Of a stretch of DNA of 64,000 bases, positions 23,100 to 31,729 are shown one piece after another; the first letter of the stretch is position 1; each line of letters begins with the position of its first letter. The stretch is from positions 204,215 to 268,214 of the forward strand of contig JAJYFL010000002.1 in NCBI GenBank assembly GCA_021790935.1, written 5' to 3'. This stretch comes from a bacterium. GTDB taxonomy: Bacteria > Vulcanimicrobiota > Vulcanimicrobiia > Vulcanimicrobiales > Vulcanimicrobiaceae. Both the position numbers and the translations under genes were made by a program. The notes beneath the pieces were generated by a model. It had not been told where the DNA came from. It saw only the letters and a list, made by a program, of their open reading frames with translations, and did no database searches.

Positions 23100-24728
23100 A
23101 TGTTCAAGGGTAACCTTTCGTCGTTCTTCGCCACGCGGCGCCGGGAACCGCAGGAGTTCGTGCCTGCGTTCTTCGGTACCGATCGCCCGTCGCAGGCCGA
23201 GAAGGTCGCCTCGATGCGGGCGCTCGATGCAGAGGACGTGAGTGCCCACGTTTCGGTCGTGGACCACTCGCGCCGCGTCGCGCGAATCGCGATGTCCACG
23301 TTTCCGGACCCTGACGCCGCGACTGCTGCGGCCGGCCAAAAGGCGCCGCGACCGGTAAGCGAGCCGCCCGCGTCACCTGCGGTTGCTCCGCCGCGTGTAG
23401 GCCAAGCGCCGCGCACTACCCAGCAGGACGAGCGGGTCATGCATCTGGCCTATCACGACGCGCTCACCGATCTGCCGAACCGCCGTGCGGTCGAAGACCG
23501 GCTCGAAGAATCGCTCGCGATCGCGAAGCGCAGCGGAACCAGCGTCGGCGTCATATTCTTGGATATCGACGGGTTCAAACAGATCAACGATACATTCGGC
23601 CATCAGGTCGGGGACCGCGTGCTGGTCGACTTGGCGGCGCGCGTACGACAGACGGTTCGCATGGGCGAGACGGTCGGCCGCTTCGGCGGCGACGAGTTTG
23701 CGGCGGTCTACCCGGCGGTGCAGAGCAATGAAGAATTGGCGGATGCCGCCGGCCGCCTGCTGCGCGTCTTTTCGCACCCTCTCTCGGTCGAGGGGCGCGA
23801 GTTCCAGCTCAGTGCGAGCTTGGGCGTGGCGACTTATCCCGGCGACGGAGGTGACGTTACCGAACTTCTCCAGCATGCCGATGCCGCGATGTACCGGGCG
23901 AAGACCAAGGGCAAGGGCACGATATGCTGGTACAGCGTCGAACTCGGCGAAGAGCTCCGGACGCGGCGGGAACTGATCGACGATCTGCGTGGAGAGAGCG
24001 TCAAGCGCGAGTTCTTCCTGTGCTACCAGCCGATCGTCGATGTCGTCGAGCACGACGTCGTTGCTGTCGAAGCGTTGTTGCGGTGGCTGCACCCGTCGCG
24101 CGGGCTGCTCGCCCCATCGCGATTGGCCGAGACGACGCGCGCGATTCCACCCGAGGTGGATTCGTGGGTGATCGCGGAGGTGCTCGAACACATCCGGACT
24201 TGGCAGAAATACGGCTTGAACGTCCGCGTCAACGTCAACGTTTCGAATATCGATCGTGCGGCCTTCGCAAAAGTCGATACCGCCCTGGCGGACCAGCACG
24301 GCGATCCCTCCTTGATATGTTTTGAGATCGCTGAAAAATCGGTCTTGCTGGATGCCTCTGCGGCGATCGAGTTTGCCGGGCTCTGCCGCGCTCGCGGCAT
24401 CGGCGTAGCGCTGGATTCGTTTAGCGGTGCGGTCAACCTTACCGAACTGCGGCGCCTCCCGATCGATTACCTCAAGCTCAGTCCCCAGATCGTCAGCGAT
24501 CTCTCGGATGGCGGCACCGGCAAAACGATCGCAGATGCCGCTATCAACGTGGCGCGCTCCTTCGGCTGGGCGGTTATCGCTGCGGGCGTCGAAACGCGCG
24601 AGCAGCAAGATTGGCTCTTCGAGGCGGGGGTCCGGTTGATGCAGGGGTACGGGAAGGGGCTCCCGATGACGTATGTCGACTTCTCGAACTGGCTCTCGGT
24701 CAGTTCGCCTCGCGTCGCGACGGATTAG
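23100..24728 (+). CDS. GGDEF-EAL protein, probable diguanylate cyclase with degenerate EAL domain
   Basis: The 542-residue protein has a Pro/Ala-rich N-terminal 110 residues, then a GGDEF domain (DALTDLPNRRAVEDRL; intact RFGGDEF near residues 194-200) and an EAL domain from about residue 300. The GGDEF site is intact, so c-di-GMP synthesis is expected. In the EAL domain, the EALLRW Glu and the FEIAEKS Glu are present, but the DDFG motif reads DSFSG and the later K-I-D reads KLS. Both losses affect metal-binding positions, so phosphodiesterase activity is unlikely. It follows the response regulator by 42 nt and may be cotranscribed. c-di-GMP often controls polysaccharide export, and the Wza/Wzc genes lie just downstream. 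Confidence 0.88.
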   Translation: MFKGNLSSFFATRRREPQEFVPAFFGTDRPSQAEKVASMRALDAEDVSAHVSVVDHSRRVARIAMSTFPDPDAATAAAGQKAPRPVSEPPASPAVAPPRVGQAPRTTQQDERVMHLAYHDALTDLPNRRAVEDRLEESLAIAKRSGTSVGVIFLDIDGFKQINDTFGHQVGDRVLVDLAARVRQTVRMGETVGRFGGDEFAAVYPAVQSNEELADAAGRLLRVFSHPLSVEGREFQLSASLGVATYPGDGGDVTELLQHADAAMYRAKTKGKGTICWYSVELGEELRTRRELIDDLRGESVKREFFLCYQPIVDVVEHDVVAVEALLRWLHPSRGLLAPSRLAETTRAIPPEVDSWVIAEVLEHIRTWQKYGLNVRVNVNVSNIDRAAFAKVDTALADQHGDPSLICFEIAEKSVLLDASAAIEFAGLCRARGIGVALDSFSGAVNLTELRRLPIDYLKLSPQIVSDLSDGGTGKTIADAAINVARSFGWAVIAAGVETREQQDWLFEAGVRLMQGYGKGLPMTYVDFSNWLSVSSPRVATD

Positions 24729-25290
24729 CGCGCAGGACGTGCGGCGCCAGAACGCGCACGATCATCTCGATTCGGCTGTGTGACTGGCTCTTCGACATCG
24801 CCGATTTCACGTGCAGCACGACCGTCGATACGGCGATCTTAAGCTCGCGAGCGATCTCGTGCGTGCGCCATCCGGCGGCGAGCAGCGTCACCACCTGACC
24901 CTCGCGCTTGCTGAGCCCGTACTTGGCCATAGCCGACGTGAGGTGATCGCGCGTCTTGAAGGGCGAGACGAAGACGGCTGTATACGATCCCAGGTCGCCG
25001 ACCATCGCGGAGAGGTGAACGACGTGCGAGATCTTCGGATCGACGAAGACTTGATCCGGGGAATCGTGTCTTCTTCGTTTGAGCAATTCGACGACGATCG
25101 GCGCGATGGCATCGGGTAGTCCTTCGTGTCGGGTGCCCCGGATCGAACCGTCGCGCACCCCTCCGATCCGCGCGATTTGCACGCGTCCGAGTTTGTCGAC
25201 GACGTAGACGTCCGGCAAGGCGCGTTCGTGGACGACTTCGATGCTGTCCAGTTTGCTGTTGTCGCGATCGTCGAGAGTGGCCATTACCAT
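24700..25290 (-). CDS. LuxR-family HTH regulator with divergent N-terminal domain
   Basis: The 196-residue protein ends in a LuxR-type HTH (GLSKREGQVVTLLAAGWRTH, then EIARELKIAVSTVVLHVKSAM). The first 120 residues look like a PAS-like sensor (DVYVVDKLGRVQIAR, VFVDPKISHVVHLSAMVGD), with no phosphoacceptor Asp in receiver context. Its 3' end overlaps that of the GGDEF-EAL gene by 29 nt in convergent orientation. It is transcribed away from the secreted Pro-rich protein at 25.5 kb. A role in local control of the export genes is inferred from position only. Confidence 0.75.
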   Translation of the reverse strand: MVMATLDDRDNSKLDSIEVVHERALPDVYVVDKLGRVQIARIGGVRDGSIRGTRHEGLPDAIAPIVVELLKRRRHDSPDQVFVDPKISHVVHLSAMVGDLGSYTAVFVSPFKTRDHLTSAMAKYGLSKREGQVVTLLAAGWRTHEIARELKIAVSTVVLHVKSAMSKSQSHSRIEMIVRVLAPHVLRANPSRREAN

Positions 25291-25500
25291 GCTCCGTCCG
25301 CATTACCGAACGTCTACCTTGTGGCGGCGTATCATGCGGCAGGCACGACACCCTAATCACGCCCTTTTTGGCATGAAAAAGTGCAAAACCCTCCGGTGCC
25401 CGATACCACTCTATTTAGAGTAGGTCTTTCGACGCGTCCTGGGTCGAAAAGCCCTCGTGGATACCCCATTGTCAACTCGGGGAACGCGGCCTAGACCCGC

Positions 25501-25506
25501 TATAAT
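25501..25506 (+). promoter_or_regulatory. -10 box TATAAT of the Pro-rich secreted protein gene
   Basis: A perfect TATAAT lies 26 nt before the chosen ATG at 25532. No clear -35 sits at 16-18 bp, and TTGTCA at 25469 is 26 bp away. The box supports the start at 25532, because a longer frame from 25457 would include it. Confidence 0.5.
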
Positions 25507-25531
25507 AAAGCCCGTGCATTGGAGTAGACGC

Positions 25532-26239
25532 ATGCAGAGATTCCTCTCCCTAGCGCTGGCCGGAACATTCGCCCTGGCGGCGGTTTCGTTTCACCCGGCG
25601 GCAGCCCGAGCGGCTGTCGTGATCCGGACTCTGGGCCACGCGCCGCTCCTGGGCGGCCTGCACTCCACGGCCGATCTGCAGAAGGCCGTGCGGACGCACG
25701 AGGCGCTGTTTGCCGAGGCCGCGAGCCAACTCGGTTTAACGCAAGAGCAGTACGCACGGCTTAGCTATGCGATCCAATCAAAACACGTGCGATGGGTGAC
25801 GATTCCCCGCCGGTTGCAGATGATGACCTGGTCGGACGGAACCTATGTATACCTCATTCACGACGTGATCATCCCAGCCCATTCCGACGGCTGGGAGGTG
25901 GACCTGCGCAGCGGCGACGAGAGGCTCGCCCTCTACATCCCCATGGCATGCGGCAATCTCTCGATCAACCGAAGCAAGATTCCGCCGAAACCGGAGCCGA
26001 AGCCCGAGCCGATCCCGACGCCGCTGCCGACCCCGGTTCCGACCCCGAAGCCGCAGCCGATTCCAACCATGCCGCCCGTGATCCCACCCCCGCCGGCCAC
26101 CGTCGTCAGGTCGTATCATACGGTGAGTATCATCCCCATCATCCTGTGGGGCCTCTTCGGGCGCGGCAGCACGACGACCAATAACTACTACTACAACACG
26201 ATCACGCAGCCGCTGCCGCCGCCGGCCTTCTGTCCCTGA
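25532..26239 (+). CDS. Secreted Pro-rich protein of unknown function
   Basis: This 235-residue protein has a Sec signal peptide (MQRFLSLALAGTFALAAVSF, cleavage near ARA). A 110-residue folded part follows, with TADLQKAVRTHEALFAEAAS and a conserved-looking VRWVTIPRRLQMMTWSDG, then a proline repeat of PKPEP/PTPLP units (residues about 150-190) that looks like a rigid spacer. It ends with a hydrophobic segment SIIPIILWGLFG and a polar tail with NNYYYN. GGAG precedes the ATG. It lies just before the Wza-like gene, so a role near the cell surface is plausible; no family is recognised. Confidence 0.68.
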   Translation: MQRFLSLALAGTFALAAVSFHPAAARAAVVIRTLGHAPLLGGLHSTADLQKAVRTHEALFAEAASQLGLTQEQYARLSYAIQSKHVRWVTIPRRLQMMTWSDGTYVYLIHDVIIPAHSDGWEVDLRSGDERLALYIPMACGNLSINRSKIPPKPEPKPEPIPTPLPTPVPTPKPQPIPTMPPVIPPPPATVVRSYHTVSIIPIILWGLFGRGSTTTNNYYYNTITQPLPPPAFCP

Positions 26240-26301
26240 GTCCTTATGCTCAACCGAACGGTCACGTTCCGCTCTGCCGCCCTACGGCGTGGATCCGTAC
26301 A

Positions 26302-27228
26302 ATGAGAATTGTGAATGGATGGCTAGGCCGGCTAGCGGCCGCACTCTTTGCTCTCGCCGTCGCGCTGCCCGCGACGGCTCCGGCACAGACCTCCTCGCAG
26401 CCGGTCGCAGCGGCCCCGATGTACACGATCCACCCAGGCGACCAGCTCGGCGTACACGTCTTCGGCGACCCGACGCTGACGCAGGACGTGATGGTCCTCG
26501 ACGACGGTACGGTAGTCTACCCGCTGCTTGGGAGCGTGCACGTCGCAGGCGAGACGGCAGATCAGGCCGCGACCACCTTCAAAGAACGTTTGCTGACCTA
26601 CGAGCGCGACCCGGTCGTGACGGTGAGCATTCTGAAGCTCGGTCAGCCGACGGTGATGGTGCTCGGCAACGTCAAGAACCCCGGCAAGTACCAGCTTCCC
26701 TCCAACGCCCATCTCACCGACGCGATTGCGGCGGCCGGCGGCTTGGGGCCGGTCAACGGCCTCTATCCGGACGCCCGCGTCTCCGGCCCGAACGGCAACG
26801 TCACGAACGTTTCGCTCGAGCGTCTCCTCCGCGACGGCGACGTGTCGCTCGACCGAGCGCTCTCGGACGGCTCGGTCGTATATGTGCCGAGCCCGATCAC
26901 CTTCAACGTCGACGTGCTTGGAGCGGTCGACCACCCCGGCAAGGTTCAACTGGAGCGCGGCGACACGCTCTCGGTTGCGATCGCAAAAGCGGGCAACAGC
27001 GCGGCGGCGCGGGCGGATCTCAATCGGATATTTCTGACCCGCCTCAACCCGGACGGGAAGAAGGTTACCTATCGCATCGACCTCTACCGCGCGCTGCAGA
27101 GCGGCGATAGCCGTTACGACGTGCAGATGCAAAAAGGCGACGTCGTATTCGTGCCACAGGAGACCCAGCGGCAGGGCGGCTTCCTATACCCATTGCTCTA
27201 CGTTCTGCGGAAGGTGTTCCTTCCGTAG
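26302..27228 (+). CDS. Polysaccharide export outer-membrane protein (Wza-like, SLBB domains)
   Basis: The 308-residue product has a signal peptide ending near APAQT, the Poly_export start YTIHPGDQLGVHVFGDPTLT (residues about 41-60) and two SLBB-type repeats (VMVLGNVKNPGKYQL and NVDVLGAVDHPGKVQL). It should form the periplasmic/outer-membrane channel for the polymer. No lipobox Cys is seen near the signal cleavage site, unlike classical Wza. The C-terminus ends in a hydrophobic GFLYPLLYVLRKVF. The Wzc-like gene starts 10 nt downstream. Confidence 0.9.
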   Translation: MRIVNGWLGRLAAALFALAVALPATAPAQTSSQPVAAAPMYTIHPGDQLGVHVFGDPTLTQDVMVLDDGTVVYPLLGSVHVAGETADQAATTFKERLLTYERDPVVTVSILKLGQPTVMVLGNVKNPGKYQLPSNAHLTDAIAAAGGLGPVNGLYPDARVSGPNGNVTNVSLERLLRDGDVSLDRALSDGSVVYVPSPITFNVDVLGAVDHPGKVQLERGDTLSVAIAKAGNSAAARADLNRIFLTRLNPDGKKVTYRIDLYRALQSGDSRYDVQMQKGDVVFVPQETQRQGGFLYPLLYVLRKVFLP

Positions 27229-27237
27229 GGGGCAGCG

Positions 27238-29397
27238 ATGTACGTATTAGCATCACCCGCAGCGCCCGGCGGCGGCGCGAGCACCGAGCACGATCTCGTC
27301 TCGTTTCTGCGAATCTTTACGCGCCGCAAGGGTGCCATGGCCGTGACCTTTGCAGCATTCTTCCTGCTCGTCGTCGCGCTGACGCTGCTGGCGCCGAAGA
27401 CCTACACGACCCAAGTGCAGTTGATTGCGGGGAATCCCGGGAATCCCACGCAGACCGGCGGCGCCGCTGCAAGTAACCTCCCGATCCTCAACGCGCTAAT
27501 CCTTGCGAGCGGCGAGCAGAGCGCCGAGACGTACGCGGCCCTCTTTCAAGAGGTGCCTGTTGCCCAGGCCGTCATCCAGAATCTGCATTTGAACGTGCCG
27601 CCGGGCGCGTTGCTCGAACACGTCAAAGTTCAGCCGGTTACGAACACCGCACTCCTGACGCTTACGGTAGACTGGTCGAACCCGCAGATGTCTGCGGCTA
27701 TCGCCAACGGATTCGGAAACGCGATCGTCGACCGTCAGCGCGAACTCGTCGCAAGCCAGGCCGAGACGGCGCTTACGTTTCTTTCGGGGCAGTTGCCGCC
27801 GGCAGAAGATGCCATGCGCGCTGCCAACGATGCATTGGCCCGCTACGAAGCGCGGCATCGCATCGCCGACATCAATGCCCAGACGCAGTCGCTCGTCACC
27901 AGCATCGCCAATCTCGATACGCAGATCGATCAGAGCAAAGTCGACCGGCGTCAAGCGCAAGCGGAGATGCAGAGCGTACAGGGCCAACTCGCAGGCACGT
28001 CCGCGACCATCAACGGCGGAACGCAGGTCGCGGCAAATCCCGTTCTAGCGCAATTACAGCAGCAGTTCGCCCAGGTCAATCTGCAACTCGCCACGGCGCT
28101 ACAGAAATTCACGAGCCGTCATCCGGTCGTGATCGGGCTCAAGCAGCAGCGCCAGCAGTTGCAGCAGGAGATCGCAAAGCAGCAACCGACCGTCGTTGCC
28201 GCCACGACCGTCGTCCCCAACCCGGTGTACCAGCAGCTCCAGCAGGAAGCCGCGCAGTATGCCTCCGCGCAAGATGCCGCATCGGCGCGATACAAGGAAC
28301 TCGAAATTCAGCGCAAGGCGCTCGACCCGAAGTTAAAGCACCTTCCGCTTGAAACGGCGCGATTTGCCGATATTGCGCGCCGGGCCAAATCCGCGCAAGA
28401 CGTTTACGCGGCGCTGTTGCAGAAATATAACGATGCGACCATTGCGAAGACGACGGCTCTGAGCGACGTCACCATAACGCAACCGGCCACCGCGCAGATG
28501 GCGGTCAAGTCTCCGAACGTCAAGCGGAATCTTGCCATTGGCGCGATCCTCGGCCTGCTGCTTGCCGTTGCGGTCGCGTTCATTCTGGATATGTTCGACA
28601 GAAGCGTTCGGGACGAGATGCATGCGGAGCGCGAGATCGGCGTGCCGATGCTCTCGACTATTCCACTCGTCAAATTGCGCGACGGTAAGCCCGAGGAGTC
28701 GTGGGTTCGCAATCTCACGGTCGAATCGTTCCTACAGCTCGCGTCGTCGATAAAATATGCCGCTGCGTCGCCGGTGCGGACGATCTCCGTGACCAGCCCG
28801 ATGCGTGGCGAAGGTAAATCGACGGTTGCTTTGAACGTCGCACTCGCCATGGCGGAGATCGACCCGCGCGTCTTGCTGGTCGACGCAACGTTCAAGAGCG
28901 CGGCCGGCGAGGCCGCAAGCGATCCCGGCCTGGCGGAGGTCCTCCTCGAAAAGATGCGGCTGCGGGACGCTGTTCAGAGCACTCCATACGGAACGCTCGA
29001 TTTCCTGTCGAGCGGAAGCTGCGCGGGAAACCCGATGCGCCTGCTCCAGCAGCAGCGCTTCGAGATCATGCTTGCCGAGGCGCTGGAGACGTATACGAAC
29101 GTCGTCGTTGATTCAGCCGCGATCAATGGCAACGTTTTTTCGTCGGCGATCAGCCGGCTCGTCGACGGCACCGTATTGGTGGTCTCGCAGGGGCAGAGCG
29201 ACGTGCGCTTGGCGCGCAAGGCGCTCCGGCGCCTCAATCAATCGGGCGCGGACAACCTCCTAGGGTTCGTGCTCAACCGGGTCATCCCGAGGAAAGACGA
29301 GTACGCGCCACTCTATGTGGATGCCGTGGCGGGCGGTGCGTCGAACGGAGCCGGCGGCAGTCGTACCCCCGAAGAGCGCGTCATGATATCGGCTTAA
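27238..29397 (+). CDS. Wzc-like polysaccharide copolymerase with tyrosine-autokinase-like domain
   Basis: This 719-residue inner-membrane protein has an N-terminal Wzz domain with a TM near residues 35-55, a long periplasmic coiled region (residues 150-380, Gln-rich) and a second TM near 430-450. The cytoplasmic domain has Walker A SPMRGEGKSTVALN (about residue 520), Walker A' VLLVDATF and a Walker B-like VVVDSAAI. BY-kinases of this type control chain length through autophosphorylation of a C-terminal Tyr cluster. Here the tail has only two Tyr (DEYAPLY) far from the end, so autophosphorylation may be reduced or absent. It pairs with the Wza-like protein upstream. Confidence 0.88.
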   Translation: MYVLASPAAPGGGASTEHDLVSFLRIFTRRKGAMAVTFAAFFLLVVALTLLAPKTYTTQVQLIAGNPGNPTQTGGAAASNLPILNALILASGEQSAETYAALFQEVPVAQAVIQNLHLNVPPGALLEHVKVQPVTNTALLTLTVDWSNPQMSAAIANGFGNAIVDRQRELVASQAETALTFLSGQLPPAEDAMRAANDALARYEARHRIADINAQTQSLVTSIANLDTQIDQSKVDRRQAQAEMQSVQGQLAGTSATINGGTQVAANPVLAQLQQQFAQVNLQLATALQKFTSRHPVVIGLKQQRQQLQQEIAKQQPTVVAATTVVPNPVYQQLQQEAAQYASAQDAASARYKELEIQRKALDPKLKHLPLETARFADIARRAKSAQDVYAALLQKYNDATIAKTTALSDVTITQPATAQMAVKSPNVKRNLAIGAILGLLLAVAVAFILDMFDRSVRDEMHAEREIGVPMLSTIPLVKLRDGKPEESWVRNLTVESFLQLASSIKYAAASPVRTISVTSPMRGEGKSTVALNVALAMAEIDPRVLLVDATFKSAAGEAASDPGLAEVLLEKMRLRDAVQSTPYGTLDFLSSGSCAGNPMRLLQQQRFEIMLAEALETYTNVVVDSAAINGNVFSSAISRLVDGTVLVVSQGQSDVRLARKALRRLNQSGADNLLGFVLNRVIPRKDEYAPLYVDAVAGGASNGAGGSRTPEERVMISA

Positions 29398-29443
29398 CGG
29401 TGTATTCGGTGAATCGATCAGTTCTGCAGCGATGGGATGATGT

Positions 29444-29842
29444 ATGCGTTCGTATGTTATAGAAACGCAGAAATTGTTCGTGCCGGCACTTGTGGCGTTC
29501 CTCGAGAAGGCCGGCTTGAAAGTGGAGAAAACCGCGTCTCAGGTCGATCTCCGAGACCTGCTCACCGAGCAGCCGCAGTTGGTTTTCATCGATCTCGATT
29601 TTCTCGATGGAGAGCCGCTCGAAACGATCAGCATCGTCCGGATGCTCCTGCCGACGGCGGTCATTTGTGCGTACACGACGGTGAAGGGCGGCGTCACGTG
29701 GCCCAAAGCGTGTCACTATGCCGGAGCAAACGCCGTCTTCTCGAAGTCGGCGCAGGAAGACGAAGTGGTCGCGGGTCTTCGCACGGCGATCGAAACGGGG
29801 TCGTTCACCGACTCGCGCCTGCTCGAGCGCGGCGATCGCTAG
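29444..29842 (+). CDS. Stand-alone receiver-domain protein
   Basis: The 132-residue protein has only a CheY-like receiver domain. The phosphoacceptor is probably D50 in VFIDLDFLDGEP, and the conserved Lys is in AVFSKSAQED. The N-terminal acidic pair is reduced to one Glu in SYVIETQKLF. This is the same unusual pattern as YVIEGQVLF in the NarL-type regulator at 22.4 kb, which suggests common ancestry. It follows the Wzc-like gene by 46 nt. Output probably runs through protein contact, perhaps with the export machinery or the GGDEF protein. Confidence 0.78.
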   Translation: MRSYVIETQKLFVPALVAFLEKAGLKVEKTASQVDLRDLLTEQPQLVFIDLDFLDGEPLETISIVRMLLPTAVICAYTTVKGGVTWPKACHYAGANAVFSKSAQEDEVVAGLRTAIETGSFTDSRLLERGDR

Positions 29843-29853
29843 GGGATGGCCTC

Positions 29854-31233
29854 CTAGAGCAGTTCTTCGTCGAAATAGTCCATGGTGTCGCCGTAGATCC
29901 CGGCGTCGAAGGATTTGCCGTCGACCGCGACTGCTAGCCCGATCCAGTGACTGGCCGAGAGCAGGTTGATCACGTGACCGGTGTCTTCACGATACGGGCA
30001 GATCTGCCAGTTGCCCGCCGGGCAGTTGCGAATCTCGGCATTGATGCCGGATTCGATCGCCTGCCATGTGGTTGGCGGCTGGCGCGCCGCGATGTTCTGG
30101 CCGGAGAGCAGCATGCCGCCGGCGATCTCGTATTGGCGCGCCGTTTGGCAGCCGGCCAATGCGGTGGGGCAGTGGTGCTGATAGATGCCGCGCGATGCCA
30201 TGTAGTTCGCCCAGTGCTGTGCCGCCACGATCAGCCCAGAGTCGAAGTGGAGTGGCGATTTGGCGAAGCGTGCGCGCAGCCCGTTGACGCCGGCCAGCCA
30301 CCGGTAGTCGCCCGCGGATGGCGCGACCAGCGCGATGCGCTTCATCGAACTCTCGGTGCCGGGCGCGACGTCGACGATACCGTGGAAGCCGACGTAGCCG
30401 CTGCCGCGCGGCGGATAGACGGCGACGAACTCCGGGTCGGCGTAACGCGCGCCGCCGAACGAGAGCGGGCCGAAGGAGCGCGCGAGATTGGTGACCGCAA
30501 AGGATCCGTCGGCGCCGGTGACCGTGGTCTGCGCGCCGCTCCCGTCGACCGGGCTCATATCGGCGCTACGCTGGGGCGAGATCACCACGACGGCGCCGGC
30601 GATCGGCCGATGCGTGCGATAATCGACGACCACGCCCACGACCGCACCGCTGCCTACCTCTAACCCCCGCAGTAAGCCGAGGGGCGAGTTCGGATCGCTT
30701 GCCGCGGCGAAGCTCGCGGTTGGCGAGGCGGGCGCGGCAATGGCTGCGGGAAGCGGAAGGGGCTGCAGTTTGGGCGTGGCACGAGCGGGCGCCGACCTGT
30801 CGGCGACCTCGCGCGCGTATTGCGACGAGGCGTAGCGGCGGAGCAGCCAGCGGATGTCGTGCCGCGCCTGCACGGCGGCATCGGGGGTGTCGATCGCTGA
30901 ATAGACGGTGTAGAGCCCGTAGACGCTTCGGGGAAGCCACGGATCGCCCGGGTACTTGCTCTCCCAATCGACGATGGCGTTCTCGACCAAGGCCGTCGAG
31001 TGCATCAAACTGCGCGCGTCGTTCTGGGTTCGGGCCGCAGCGCGCAGATCCGCGAGCTCGTTCCGGATCCCCAGGACGCTTATTCGAAGCCGGCCGAAGT
31101 ACTCGTCGGCCGGGGCAGAGGCTCTCGCCGATGCCGTCGCGAGGGTCGTATGTGCGAGGGCGGGGCGCAGGCCGAGTTGGAGGCCGAGAAGCAGGCTCGC
31201 TGCGGCCGCCAGCCTCGCGATGGTCTTGTGCAT
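29854..31233 (-). CDS. Secreted CAP-domain protein with carboxypeptidase-regulatory-like domain
   Basis: The 459-residue protein has a signal peptide (MHKTIARLAAAASLLLGLQL, cleavage near ALA). A helical segment follows, then a CarboxypepD_reg-like beta-sandwich (VVGVVVDYRTHRPIAGAVVV) around residues 205-290. The C-terminal CAP/SCP domain includes RARFAKSPLHFDSGLIVAAQ, WANYMASRGIYQHHC and HVINLLSASHWIGLAV. CAP proteins are secreted and of varied function. I chose ATG 31233 because GGAGAG precedes it and a signal peptide follows directly; a longer frame to 31335 lacks this. It is convergent with the receiver gene, with 11 nt between stops. Confidence 0.8.
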   Translation of the reverse strand: MHKTIARLAAAASLLLGLQLGLRPALAHTTLATASARASAPADEYFGRLRISVLGIRNELADLRAAARTQNDARSLMHSTALVENAIVDWESKYPGDPWLPRSVYGLYTVYSAIDTPDAAVQARHDIRWLLRRYASSQYAREVADRSAPARATPKLQPLPLPAAIAAPASPTASFAAASDPNSPLGLLRGLEVGSGAVVGVVVDYRTHRPIAGAVVVISPQRSADMSPVDGSGAQTTVTGADGSFAVTNLARSFGPLSFGGARYADPEFVAVYPPRGSGYVGFHGIVDVAPGTESSMKRIALVAPSAGDYRWLAGVNGLRARFAKSPLHFDSGLIVAAQHWANYMASRGIYQHHCPTALAGCQTARQYEIAGGMLLSGQNIAARQPPTTWQAIESGINAEIRNCPAGNWQICPYREDTGHVINLLSASHWIGLAVAVDGKSFDAGIYGDTMDYFDEELL

Positions 31234-31422
31234 GAGGGTTCTCTCCGAAGTGGTTGCGCGACGCCGGCGCGTCGGGCAACCGGATGTAGGCCCCCAGCCT
31301 CGGCGCATCCGCGGCGATGCGTCGCTCCCATGCACTACGAAACGATATTCTGTTTATTCTTGTCGGCGCGCACGCGCGATACATTAGCGCCGAGAACGTT
31401 GCAATTGTAAAACATTGTATAA

Positions 31423-31454
31423 GCGGAAACCCCTGTAAAATAAGGGGTTTCCGC
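31423..31454. repeat. Perfect 12 bp stem hairpin
   Basis: GCGGAAACCCCT (31423-31434) and its exact complement (31443-31454) form a 12 bp stem with an 8 nt loop. On the minus strand it is followed by a U-rich stretch (TTATACAATGTTTTAC), which is terminator-like, but no minus-strand gene ends just upstream. It could be an attenuator for the CAP gene or part of a small RNA. Confidence 0.6.
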
Positions 31455-31485
31455 GCGGGTACGCTGATTGTGTAAATGCACTTCC

Positions 31486-31554
31486 GATAGATCGCCGCAC
31501 CGCCGATTCGCGTGATGCTCGGTTAGGAGCACATCGGCGGTCCGGCGATCTATC
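31486..31554. repeat. 22 bp imperfect inverted repeat, strong hairpin
   Basis: The arms 31486-31507 and 31533-31554 are complementary at 21 of 22 positions, with a 25 nt loop. Each arm starts with GATAGATCGCCG when read inward. A run of T follows on the plus strand (ACTATTTTCC). It may be a terminator, a small RNA or a structured insertion site. No adjacent gene ends here in the plus direction. Confidence 0.6.
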
Positions 31555-31641
31555 AGACTATTTTCCTTCGTTGGCGAACAGGCTCGCCGCGGCTGGGGTG
31601 CTGGAACGACGCGTCTGTTAGGGGCAGCGTAGCGTGCGCCA

Positions 31642-31668
31642 GTAACCCGGGGGTAACGTGCCGGTAAC
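31642..31668 (+). promoter_or_regulatory. Three GTAAC direct repeats with 11 bp period (second site)
   Basis: GTAAC lies at 31642-31646, 31653-31657 and 31664-31668, exactly 11 bp apart. This repeats the arrangement found at 22304-22330 upstream of the NarL-type gene, although the spacer sequences differ. The array is 62 bp before the padR start. It suggests one tandem-binding response regulator acting on both promoters. Confidence 0.65.
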
Positions 31669-31699
31669 GGCTGGGGCCGGGGCAGGCAGGATTCGAGCG

Positions 31700-31714
31700 G
31701 ATATTAAAAATATC
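31700..31714 (+). promoter_or_regulatory. Palindromic operator candidate of padR
   Basis: GATATTAAAAATATC is a perfect inverted repeat with a 3 nt centre, located 16 nt before the padR start. PadR repressors are dimers that bind AT-rich palindromes and usually control their own gene, so autoregulation here is plausible. Confidence 0.5.
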
Positions 31715-31729
31715 AATGTCATATCTATC

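Larger units (their letters stand above)
31234..31729. other. 496 bp divergent intergenic region
   Basis: No gene is supported here. The stretch lies between the CAP-protein gene and padR, which are transcribed apart. It contains two strong hairpins (31423-31454 and 31486-31554), three GTAAC repeats (31642-31668) and a palindrome (31700-31714), each described separately. Local AT content is higher than in the flanking genes. Confidence 0.7.

Noticed and set aside
25469..25474. TTGTCA as -35 for the 25501 TATAAT box
   Set aside because: The spacer is 26 bp, too long for a sigma-70-type promoter.
25457..25531. N-terminal extension of the Pro-rich secreted protein
   Set aside because: It would place the TATAAT box inside the gene and hide the signal peptide; ATG 25532 has GGAG upstream.
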